A DNA stretch of 64,000 bases from Bedellia somnulentella (taxonomy: Eukaryota > Arthropoda > Insecta > Lepidoptera > Bedelliidae). This document shows positions 1 through 8,887 of this stretch, piece by piece; the first letter of the stretch is position 1, and each line of letters begins with the position of its first letter. The DNA lies in the NCBI GenBank assembly GCA_963576735.1, contig OY755187.1:6448001-6512000 (forward strand), in the 5' to 3' direction. The notes below the pieces were generated by a model. It searched no databases, was not told the origin of the DNA, and worked only from the letters and a program-made list of their open reading frames with translations. Made by a program: the position numbers and the translations under genes.

Positions 1-2617
1 GGGAATCTCGTGAACCTAAATTATAAATAGCTCTTATTGCTCTTTTCTGTAAAATGAATATTGACCCAACATCAGCAGCTCTGCCCCAGAGTAAAATGCC
101 ATAAGACATGATGCTATGAAAATAACTATAGTAAACTAAACGAGCGGTCTGTACATCAGTTAAATGTCTTATCTTTCTAACGGCATAGGCAGCACTGCTT
201 AGCCTGCCAGCTAGCGCGCTAATGTGGGGTCCCCATTGGAGCTTTGAGTCCAGATGTATCCCTAAGAAAACTGCGCTATCCGTAAATGGTAATTTTTCAT
301 TATTTAATGTAATTTCATTATCAACACTTTTAACATTTGGTAATGCAAATTTAATACATTTGGTTTTTTTGGCATTTAGTACAAGATTATTTGAAGCAAA
401 CCATGTTTGAATTTGGGAAACTGCATTATTTACATCGTCAATATTTTCCGAATTCCTTTTAACGTCAAAAATTAAAGAAGTATCATCAGCAAATAATACT
501 ATTTCAGACCTTTTCTCGACCATGAACGGCAAATCATTAATATATACTAGAAACAAAAATGGGCCTAATATAGATCCCTGTGGAACACCCATTTTTACAT
601 GAGTTCCAGATGATTTTATTTTATCGATTTGCACTTTTTGTATTCGATCTGAGAAGTAGGACTTTATTAATTTAAGTGCGTCACCTTCGATGCCATAATG
701 TCCCAATTTTATGAATAAAATATTATGATCTGCACAATCAAAAGCTTTTGTAAGATCGCAGAACAAACCGATTGCATCATTCTTAAGTTCCCACGAACCA
801 AAAATATGTTTAATTAGGGCAACGCCTGCGTCAGTGGTAGAGCGGCCTTTCGTGAAACCAAATTGTTTAGGGTGAAACAAATTGTTGGAACTAAAATGCA
901 AGAGCAGTTGATTAAGCATAAGTTTTTCAAATATTTTACTCATAACTGGTAGTATAGATATAGGCCTATAACCTTCAGGATTATTTTTATCACCTCCAGA
1001 TTTTAGTAAAGGTACAATTTTACTATGTTTCATGAGATCTGGGAAGATACCATTACTTATACATTCATTAAATATTTTCGCTAAATAAGGAGCTATTATT
1101 ACAATAAAATTATGGCATACTTTTACTGACATACCCCAGATATCCTCAGAATTTTTCAATTTCAGTGATTTAAACACTTTAATGATATCTTCGGGACTGA
1201 CAACTTTAAAATTAAATATAGATTTACAAATTGCAACGTTTTGTTGCAACAGCTCTTGAGCTAACGTAGCAGATGAATTTAAGTGTTCAGTGGTCTTAAA
1301 AGGTATATCAGCAAAATATTTTTCAAAAATACAAGCAATTACATCATTTGAAGTAGTCAAACCTCGATCAGACCGAATACAAAAGTCCTGATCACATGAT
1401 TTGCTTTTGCCAGTTTGAGTGTTGATAATGTTCCAAACGGTTTTTACTTTATTATCAGATGTTTTAATACGTTGGCTCAAGTATCTTGCTTTAGCCTCCT
1501 TACAAACTTTATTAAACATTTTTGAGTATTTTTTTACATATTCTATAAATTCATCATTATGTGAGAACGCTTTTTGATCGTATAAATCAAATAGTATTTC
1601 TCTAGATTTATATATGCCTGGTGTTGCCCACTCACTAAATTTAAATTTATTACATATAGTTACATCTTTAATAGTAAATATTTTATTAAATTCGTCTATC
1701 AGTACTTTAAAGAAAGTATTATAACTATTATTTGGATTTTTATTTATTGAAGAAGTGGGCAGCTTATAACTGATTAAGTTTATATATTTTTCAACTTTGA
1801 AAGCAGTGACACTCCTTTTTTTAACTATAATTTTTCGGTCTGGTGCCTTATGTGGAAAGTTTACAAAAAGACCACTGTGATCAGATTTTAGTTTATTTAT
1901 TACAGATTTACTTATGAATTCAGCATTTGTAAATACATTATCTAAACATGTTTTGGTTCTAGTAGGTTCCAAGAATAAATTTTCTAAATTAAACGATTGG
2001 AATAAACTCATCAACCGTGTTTTCTGAGTACTATCTTTTAAGAGATCTATATTGAAGTCTCCACAAATAATTAATTGTTTTTTACTCTTGAAAATTTTAG
2101 TTAATACATCTTCCATTACACTTTCAAATCTTTCATAATTTTGACTATAGGGGGCTCGATATACGCTTACTATAAAGTAGTTTAGTAACTCTATGCAGGA
2201 TATCTCCACGACTTGCTCAACGCTCAGTTTTACAATATCCTCACGATTTTTACATTTAATACTATTTTTTATAAATATAGCGGAGCCACCACAGGCTTTA
2301 GAATTGCGGCAGTAGCTACTAGCTAAGTTGTAATTTTGAAAACCAAATATGAGCTCGCAATTCTTAAGCCAGTGTTCTGAGACACAGAAACAATCAATTT
2401 GATATCTTTCTAAAAACAATTCAATTTCTAATTCTTTACAAGAAAACCCCTGAGTATTTTGAAATACTAATTTAAATTGTGGGTCTCCTTGTAAAGCACG
2501 GTTTTTAAATATTTTGCCAGAAGAACCTCCTTCCTTGTTTACAATGTTAATATTAATTGAAGGTGACGGCTTAAGGATGACAGGAGGCTCTTCTATTGTC
2601 TCACTTAAAAGTTTAAA
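1..2617 (-). CDS. LINE ORF2: APE endonuclease and reverse transcriptase (partial at window edge)
   Basis: Non-LTR retrotransposon polyprotein that nicks target DNA and reverse-transcribes the element RNA there. I checked the frame triplet by triplet: there is no stop from 2617 to base 1 (872 codons), so it continues beyond the window. N-terminal AP-endonuclease motifs are visible: SEHW at 2369-2380, GDFN at 2051-2062, SDH at 1877-1885. Reverse transcriptase motifs follow: GYRPISILP, FGFTKGRSTTDAG, DLTKAFD, GVPQGSILGP (around 572-590) and FADDTS (around 485-505). Then comes the usual C-terminal LGIHLDSKLQW region. The motif set and the esterase-like ORF1 point to the CR1/L2/Daphne group (family inference). 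The frame opens directly after a TAA at 2618-2620 and has no ATG until 2114-2116, after the SEHW motif. Translation from its own AUG would therefore lose part of the endonuclease, so it is probably reached from ORF1 by -1 frameshifting. Apparently an intact, young copy. Confidence 0.93.
2518..2617 (-). promoter_or_regulatory. Putative -1 ribosomal frameshift signal joining ORF1 to ORF2
   Basis: On the minus strand the heptamer TTTAAAC occupies 2617-2611. In the ORF1 frame it reads T TTA AAC, the X XXY YYZ arrangement used by classic -1 sites. It lies two codons before the ORF1 stop (2607-2605), inside the only stretch where both frames are open (ORF2 stop at 2620-2618). Slipping back one base continues in ORF2 as CTT TTA AGT. 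Sixteen bases downstream, 2594-2582 can pair with 2531-2519: 13 bp with one G-U and a 50-nt loop, extendable by one U-G pair. The spacer is longer than the common 5-9 nt. Confidence 0.75.
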
Positions 2618-4002
2618 TTATGGTTTCCACCATCACATATTGTAAGTAAGTTTTCCCTTATATTAAATAAGGGAGGGTTCGATATATGATATGCTAATAA
2701 TTTAGCAATGGTACGTTTTTTATTTAAGGGTATGTATATAGTACCCGATCGTTGTCTTGAATAAGGTATGAACTTATTCACGTCCAGAGTAAAGAAAACG
2801 TCGCTTTGACGGCTGGTCATATTAAATATAAAATTATTCAACATATGAATATCATTATTATGCTTACTCATATAATTATATATATATGGTAAGGTACAAA
2901 ACATATGAATATCATTATCATTATTATGCTTACTCATATAATTATATATATATGGTAAGGTACAAAATATAAACTTACATTTATATTTCTTTTGTATCTC
3001 TAAAAGCTGGCTAATGCCTTTCTTCAATATTTTTTTATTTAATCCTATACTACTACCGAATAATATAACAATTGTAGTATACTCGTCATATTCACCCAAA
3101 GTAACTTTATCAATAATATAATTAAAGGGAGCACCAGTATAACAATAGTTTGTTACTGTCTGATGTATGTGATCATTTAATATTTCTCCGAAACGTAACC
3201 CCATACCATCGGAAAATATTATAGTTTTGCGAACCGGGGTGGTAGTGGTAGGGATGGATTGTTCTTTGTCTGATTGTAACGGCGGAGACATAAAGTTACA
3301 AGATTTTCCAGACAATTTATGACAATGCGTCTCTTTTTCTATTAGGTTACTTATATTCATATACCTTTTTTTTACCTCTTCCTGACTAGCAATCATATTT
3401 TTTAGTTGGCTATTTAAACTATCGATTTTTTGAATTAAATTTATTTTTTTGTAGGTTTTATTAATGTTTCTAATACTATTTTTAATATTTATCAGATTTT
3501 TCGTTGAGCTATATATGCGTTTATTAACTAATTTATATTTCTTTATTTGCCTATGACTTAATGATTTTTGATTCGCGATAGAATTCAAAGAAGATATTGA
3601 CTCCACTTCAAGTTCTGCGCATAAAGAAAGTGCGTGAGAGTCTTCATTTATATCTTTAAGTCTATGAAACTCTGATAATTGAGCGTGTGCCTCTGCCAAC
3701 TGCTCATTAAGGATATAAATTCGCTCTACGGCTATTTCATGTTTAGCGCACTGATCTTCATGAGATTTAATTATTAGCTGTTGTTTTTCCAGCTCTGATT
3801 GACACATATCATAAGATTGCCGAAGTAACTCCACTTTCTCAACGAGAGTACTATTTTTTGATTTTAAATTACGAATAGTGATACAGTTTTCGTCACGTTC
3901 TTCTAAAAGCCTATTTTTTAAATCCTCCGCATCACTAAATTCTCTTTTGAGTTTTTCATACTTTTGTTCAGCAGCCATCCTACGAGTTGTTATTGATTCC
4001 AT
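2605..4002 (-). CDS. LINE ORF1: coiled coil plus degenerate SGNH/esterase-like domain
   Basis: A 465-residue first ORF of the same LINE, presumably an RNA-binding chaperone of the ribonucleoprotein. Residues ~5-125 are rich in E/K/Q/L heptads (AEQKYEKLKREF, LRQSYDMCQSELEKQQ), which reads as a coiled coil. Residues ~260-450 resemble the SGNH (GDSL-type) esterase domain known from CR1-like ORF1 proteins: a beta-strand then SDGMGLRFG, later VILFGSSIGL, and a C-terminal GTIYIPLNKKRTIAKLL block. The positions expected to be nucleophile Ser, Asn and Asp/His read G, S and G/Y, so it is probably not catalytic; this alignment is by eye. It contains a 20/22-residue tandem duplication (FCTLPYIYNYM twice). 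The protein ends H-N-L-N-F-stop, and the Leu-Asn codons form part of the slippery heptamer that would lead into ORF2. No zinc knuckle or PHD finger was seen. Confidence 0.85.
   Translation of the reverse strand: MESITTRRMAAEQKYEKLKREFSDAEDLKNRLLEERDENCITIRNLKSKNSTLVEKVELLRQSYDMCQSELEKQQLIIKSHEDQCAKHEIAVERIYILNEQLAEAHAQLSEFHRLKDINEDSHALSLCAELEVESISSLNSIANQKSLSHRQIKKYKLVNKRIYSSTKNLINIKNSIRNINKTYKKINLIQKIDSLNSQLKNMIASQEEVKKRYMNISNLIEKETHCHKLSGKSCNFMSPPLQSDKEQSIPTTTTPVRKTIIFSDGMGLRFGEILNDHIHQTVTNYCYTGAPFNYIIDKVTLGEYDEYTTIVILFGSSIGLNKKILKKGISQLLEIQKKYKCKFIFCTLPYIYNYMSKHNNDNDIHMFCTLPYIYNYMSKHNNDIHMLNNFIFNMTSRQSDVFFTLDVNKFIPYSRQRSGTIYIPLNKKRTIAKLLAYHISNPPLFNIRENLLTICDGGNHNLNF
2841..2966 (-). repeat. 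Tandem duplication inside LINE ORF1
   Basis: Two adjacent near-identical units, 2841-2900 (60 bp) and 2901-2966 (66 bp; the second has one extra ATCATT hexamer). Both keep the ORF1 frame and add a second FCTLPYIYNYMSKHNND block, which places an extra strand-like segment in the SGNH-like domain. Confidence 0.9.
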
Positions 4003-4820
4003 TCTACGATATAAGTCTTTGTTTATGAAACTAAAATATAAATACCGTAAAAAAATCTATAGCGAACTAATAACTTAGATAGCTAAATAATAAATGTTTC
4101 AATTATTCACACAAGCTCCGAAATAGCTATTCAATAATACACTTACTTATACAGGCAAGTACCTAAGCGACACAATAAATGATATAATTACTATAACTAG
4201 ACTATATATAACGACTATGACGACTATAACTAGATTACTGCTTAACGAATGTGCTAAGTGATAAACGCGATAAACTTTTTCTGTATCTTAATATTACAAA
4301 GTTACAACATAACAAATAAACGCAACAAAAACACCAACAAAAAGAAAAAAAGAAAATTAATACGGTAATGGAACCCGTGTTTTATTATTAAGTTTGCAGA
4401 TAGAAAGTCTCTCGAACTAAGAACTTAGTAGTTGCGATCAATGACCTCGATAGAGTTGTGGTGTTTTTGATTGACAACTATGTAATTTTATTGAATTGGC
4501 AGGTAATCAAATGTGAATTAAGTACATAAGATACTTAGCTGGTTTACTCCGCCAATGAACTGGTTACTGGATGCGTTTTTTCTAACATATGATGTATGTT
4601 TTTGTCCGTTAAACCGTCACAATTTTCAATCACTAATATTATCACTATCACTCGATATATTCCTAGGATAACACTTGTGTATATGAATCACGCTACAACT
4701 AACACGTGAAAGGCTTTTTCTATTCGTTTTTATGCGTATTACAAATAAAAACCGAAAATACAACTGAGAGAACACAAATGTGATGTTATCGATCTACCCC
4801 CGGTTCGCAAAAAAAAAAGT
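4003..4820 (-). other. LINE 5' UTR and unassigned AT-rich DNA
   Basis: Sequence upstream of ORF1 of the minus-strand LINE. Its 5' boundary is not visible; I guess it ends somewhere before about 4400. The rest up to the Penelope fragment holds no ORF or repeat that I recognise. Confidence 0.4.
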
Positions 4821-4821
4821 T

Positions 4822-5100
4822 AGAATACTTCTACCAGTTTGCCCAATGTAGACGCTGTTTCATTCAGGAAAAACAATTTTGTAAACACCAGATTGTCTGT
4901 GTTTATTTAATTTATCTTTTTGATTACATAATTGACGTTTCAAACTATTGTTTGTTCTGAACGCAACTTTAATACCAAACCCTTTAAGCGTCTTTGAAAT
5001 CCTTTCATAAATTGGACCAACATAGGTGAGACTGGACTTCATGCGGCCCAGTTTTTCAGGTGGTATAACATATAAGATTCTGTTCATCATGTTGGTCCGT
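4822..5100 (-). pseudogene. Penelope-like element: RT/nuclease linker and start of GIY-YIG domain (inverted piece)
   Basis: Read on the minus strand this gives the region between reverse transcriptase and nuclease of a Penelope-like retroelement: SLTYVGPIYERISK, then IKVAFRTNNSLKRQL, then KHRQSGVYKIVFPE. A TGA stop is followed in the same frame by the nuclease start NSVYIGQTGRS. The order hydrophobic segment, KVAF, QSGVYKI, YIGQTGR is characteristic of Penelope elements. The piece ends at a T-run (4810-4820 on plus) directly after GRSIL. It is inverted relative to the following 3' part and overlaps it by ~30 bp, which suggests a 5' inversion during insertion. Non-functional: it lacks the RT, has a stop and is split. 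Confidence 0.85.
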
Positions 5101-5162
5101 TTTTTTGTAATTACTCTGTCTAATAATTAAAAAACAAAATTATATAATTAATAGATAGTCTA

Positions 5163-5471
5163 TATATTGGGCAAACTGGTAGAAGTTTTCTAACAAGATA
5201 CGGGGAGCACGTGGCAGCATTCAGAAACGACCATCCAGAAAGGTCTCACTTTGCGAAACATCTATTGGATACTGGACACGTTCTCCCCGATAATCATAAT
5301 CTGGAGATTTTACATACTTGTAATAAGGGATTAAGATTTTGTCTTTTAGAGAAACTTGAAATCTCCAGATATGATAATGATAATTCCGTTGCACTGCTGA
5401 ATGAACAGCTGGGCTACACCGTTTCCCCACTTTTGTCATTTTTTTCCAATAATATAGTCACTCGTCATTGA
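5163..5471 (+). pseudogene. Penelope-like element: GIY-YIG endonuclease domain
   Basis: Continuous frame from YIGQTGRSFLTRYGEH, through AAFRNDHPERSHFAKHL, DTGH and LEILHTCNKG, to the natural stop after VTRH at 5472-5474. It carries the YIG half of the GIY-YIG motif, the conserved TGR and the R-x3-H/E positions of the nuclease, plus the usual S-x-x-AxHLLDTGH sequence. In the intact element this domain nicks DNA for target-primed reverse transcription. The GIY half (VYKI) sits on the opposite strand in the preceding inverted fragment. Only the last ~100 residues are present, so this is a 5'-truncated copy. Confidence 0.88.
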
Positions 5472-5474
5472 TGT

Positions 5475-5745
5475 TCTTTGGGTGGGGGAGTGGGAAGCCT
5501 GGCCTATAAATATAACCGCAAAATCGTATGACCGGCACTCGGTGGTCAGCTGCCGAACTGTCTACTGCTCGACAATGACTCGTGTTGAGTCGAAACGCGT
5601 CGCATGTTTGTGGTTTTCGCTTGCGAGTGTGTGTGTGGTGCATTGTCTGCTTTTTGATTTCTTGTAAATGGGAGGGCGGGCGGTGCACAGTGCATGTTGC
5701 ATGAAGACTGCAGGTATTATTTAGCGGAATAAAGCGAAGAAATTT
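5475..5745 (+). mobile_element. Penelope-like 3' region with hammerhead-like motif
   Basis: Sequence after the nuclease stop. At 5575-5602 it has a GACTC/GAGTC stem with a 5-base loop, directly followed by GAAACGCGTC. This is the stem II, GAAAC and stem III/cleavage layout of the minimal hammerhead ribozymes reported from Penelope-like elements. The upstream core reads CGACAATGA instead of CTGATGA, so the ribozyme is degenerate or mis-aligned. Confidence 0.5.
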
Positions 5746-6327
5746 ATTAATATTAGTATTTAAAAATAATAATAAAAATTATGTGTATGTTGCAATAACT
5801 TTACTAATGACAGTAATATTTTTTAAGTTTAAGGCTCTTCAAATGTTATGTTAAAACAAAATAAGGTATTATTCTTTGCATCTGTTAACATCTGTTATTG
5901 GCCTTACTTTATTTTTATTATTAACCGTGTATGATTACTAATGTCACAATTGATGTTCCTAGTAAAATGAATAAATAAATTTTATTCTTAGTACCAAATT
6001 AAAAAAAATAATATTGGATTAGTACTTCAAAGACAGTAGAATTGGGATACTTACGTAACAATTTCTGTCGAAGCAACACGTCTCATATGAACATTTACTT
6101 CTTTGAAGTTGTTTCTCTGGAGGAATGTCACTCGATTGGTTTCTTATTGCCTATACTCTGATTGATTGCCTTTACAAAAACGCCAAACAATCTCGGACTT
6201 AAATGAAGAGAATAATTTAGTTCTTTTGAATCTTTTACACAGTCAGTTTATGATAAATTGATTTGAGTTAACTTATATATGTATGTTGTTTTGTGCCTAT
6301 GTTTTCCTCACGGTTAACAGCCATAAT
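5746..6327. other. AT-rich DNA, nothing recognised
   Basis: No supported ORF, RNA gene or repeat on either strand. Confidence 0.5.
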
Positions 6328-6577
6328 AACATACATATATACTTATACTAATGGCTATGAATCCCTTAAAGAGGTAGCCTAAGCTAGGAAATTGGAAATT
6401 TCTCAGCCACTTTTGGATGTTACGTGGGAAAAAGATGGTGAAATAAAGGTTATTGGTGATGGGTCTCCAACCGCATCGCCCAAAATTCTTTTAAAAGCCC
6501 CGATACCGTTAGTCACCTCTTACAAACACTCACCGGAAGGAATAGGGTAGTGTTATTCTAAGCTGACACTACACAGC
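6328..6577 (-). mobile_element. SINE1A copy, near full length
   Basis: Runs from the reversed tail (CATACATATATACTT) through the shared box GATGGGTCTCCAACCGCATCG to the head ACACTACACAGC. Several substitutions indicate an old copy. Confidence 0.85.
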
Positions 6578-7048
6578 ATAAATACAGACTTTTTACTGAT
6601 AATGTACTTATACCAATTAAAGTCACTACTGTAATAGCTGTAATTAATAAATGAATTGGCAATGTACATTACACTACGTTTAGTTTAAAACAGGCTCTCA
6701 AAATATCTGTAAATAGGGGATCATTTTCATTTGGTGATGTTTATGTTACTTGCTCGAAAGCTTAGCAATTAATCCTCCAAGCTCAGCGGCTTTGCACGTG
6801 AGCAAAAGCTTCGTACCATTATTCTAAATGTGATTCATTATATTACAGTGCCTAGCTTGCCACAATGGAGTGCAAAGCTATTATGTGTACTAAATATGAT
6901 GTGGATGAGTAGAATGAAACCGTGTGAATGTAAGTATTTGAAAGTTTGTTTAGGATCTTGCCACATGAAAAATAAATGTATTTTCATAAAAAATGTAACC
7001 AATAGTAAAAGTAGTAGATAGTTTTTAGTAACGAATAATTAAACAAAG
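6578..7048. other. Spacer between SINE1 copies
   Basis: AT-rich; a 63-codon ORF at 6830-7021 has no recognisable features and is probably chance. Confidence 0.5.
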
Positions 7049-7266
7049 CTGTGTAGTGTCGGCTTAGAATAGCACTACCCCATTTTTTCCGGTGGGTGTA
7101 CGTAAGAGGCGACTAACGGACTTGACGGACGGATGCGGTTGGAGACCCATCGCCAACAACCTTTATTCTACCATCTTTTCCCCACTCAAATTCCAAAAGT
7201 GGCTGAGGAATTTATAATTTCTCAGCTCTGGCTACCCCTTTTAGATTTATGGCCGTGAGTATATGT
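7049..7266 (+). mobile_element. SINE1A copy with internal deletion
   Basis: Starts GTGTAGTGTCGGC and ends GGCCGTGAGTATATG. The middle (around GGGGCTTTTAAGGG) is shortened to GGACTTGACGGACG. Confidence 0.88.
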
Positions 7267-7706
7267 AAACAAAGACGTTAGGAAAAGGACACATTTATAT
7301 CAATTATCTGCTACTTTTTAGCAGTAAAGGTACCAAAATATAAATTAATGAAGAATCAGACGTATAGTGTGTGCGTGTGATTTATATACAATGGTTAAGA
7401 TGAAAAAACAATATTAATGACTTTTAAACAATATTTATCTTAAATTCAAGAACTTTTATACACATAAAGCTTACCTAGTCGAACAGCAACTTCAATGAAA
7501 CCTGAAACAATAATAAATAAATGTTATATCAGTCGCATTCACATACAAATTGTCATGTTGATAATTTTAGTTAGAGTTTTGTGCTATGTTAGTAACTTCA
7601 AAACGAGCTAAGTCGAGTCCTACAGTTATTGTAAGCTATTGTGAATTCAGTTTTATAAAATCAAACTGGGATATATATACTATACTACTACGAGTATATA
7701 TACGAT

Positions 7707-7822
7707 AATAATCAAAATCGGTTCATAAATGGTGAAGTAATCGGCGAAAAAACATAAAAAAATATTAAAAAATATACGGTTGAATTGAGAACACTCCTTT
7801 TTATTGAAGTCGGTTAAAAATA
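7707..7822 (-). repeat. AACCGACTTC-type dispersed repeat fragment
   Basis: On the minus strand it starts TTTTTAACCGACTTCA and continues with GGAGTGTTCTCAATTC, CGCCGATTACTT and ATGAACCGATTTTGATTATT. It matches the starts of the composite repeats at 17937 and 54087. Confidence 0.75.
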
Positions 7823-7831
7823 CATATAATT

Positions 7832-7942
7832 TGCCGAGTAGTGTCGGATTAGAATAATACTATTCTTCCCGTGGGTGAGCGTAAGAGGTGTCTAAGGGTT
7901 TTAAGTGATTTTTGGGCGATGTGGTTGGAGACCCGACACTAT
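7832..7942 (+). mobile_element. SINE1 5' half, host of the nested cluster
   Basis: The left half of a SINE1 copy. It is interrupted after ...GAGACCC by GACACTAT (7935-7942), the 8-bp target duplication of the P/THAP element starting at 7943. The right half resumes at 15260. Confidence 0.88.
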
Positions 7943-8218
7943 CTTTGACTATGAACACTATAGACAGAGCGATGTTACGTCATCCATTTTAAAAAGAGAA
8001 GCCCTTATTTAAGTTCTTATATGTTAAAAAGAGACACAAATCTTTATTGTCATCTCTATCGCGTAACCCGTTTTGTTGATGTCACACTTTTAAATTGTGA
8101 CAGCGTCGACTTGTGAGCGATTTTGGTTTTCTTTTGATTTTGAGAAAGATTTTATTCATTTGTATATTGTTATTGTGACAAAAGCGACTCCATTAGTTAA
8201 GTTATCATTTAGTAAGGT

Positions 8219-8289
8219 ATGGTTGGGTGTAGCGTGCTTGGCTGCGGAAGCCACAGCGAAAAAAACATCGAAGGATTGACTTTCCACAA
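8219..8289 (+). pseudogene. P1 transposase exon 1: start of THAP domain
   Basis: Encodes MVGCSVLGCGS...LTFH, with the first two cysteines of a C2CH THAP zinc finger (C4, C9) and the FH before the splice. The exon ends ...CACAA followed by the donor GTGAGTG. Joined to the acceptor ATTACAG at 14361-14367, the frame reads FHNFPKYP, the normal THAP continuation. The domain binds the transposon ends in P elements. The two exons are now ~6 kb apart because of the LINE insertion in the intron. Confidence 0.85.
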
Positions 8290-8416
8290 GTGAGTGAGTT
8301 TTTTAATGTTTTTCTACAGATAAATACATAATAAATACATTGCGCGATCAGAAAATAAGTGATTCAAATGTTAATTACATTGAACTAGATTACTAGATAG
8401 ATAGATAGATAGATAA

Positions 8417-8887
8417 CTCGTTTATTTATGTTAACATAACACCACATACAATATGAAAAACAATACATAAAGTGTAAAAAAAAAACAATATTTTAAACTT
8501 AAAATTAGTGCTATGGTAACACAAACTAGGTCCTAACTCAGTGCTTGATATTGCCAAGTGGCAAAACACTGGTTTTCAGTTAAGGCCTACACTACACTAC
8601 ACATAATTAATTAATATACAAACAAAATAATCTGTGTCTGCCACATTTGAAGTAAACAAAATTGAATAAATAGTAAAGGAACAGACAGTAAACTAAACAA
8701 ATGCACAACAAAAAAATAAAATAAAAAACAATATCTTTTAAAATTATCTTTAAACATATTCGCTTAGACTCAGAACATTAAATAATTAAAAGAACAAGAA
8801 AAAATTATCAGTATTCACAAATTCTCAAGTAAAGTTTCACATGAGAAAACCAAGCAATACATTTATACATTAGTTATTTTTATTATT
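8417..8887 (-). other. 3' UTR of the nested LINE
   Basis: AT-rich non-coding sequence between the ORF2 stop and the TCTA tail. Confidence 0.7.

Noticed and set aside
5482..5688. Small ORFs downstream of the Penelope nuclease
   Set aside because: Low-complexity, overlapping on both strands, and located in the Penelope 3' non-coding region.
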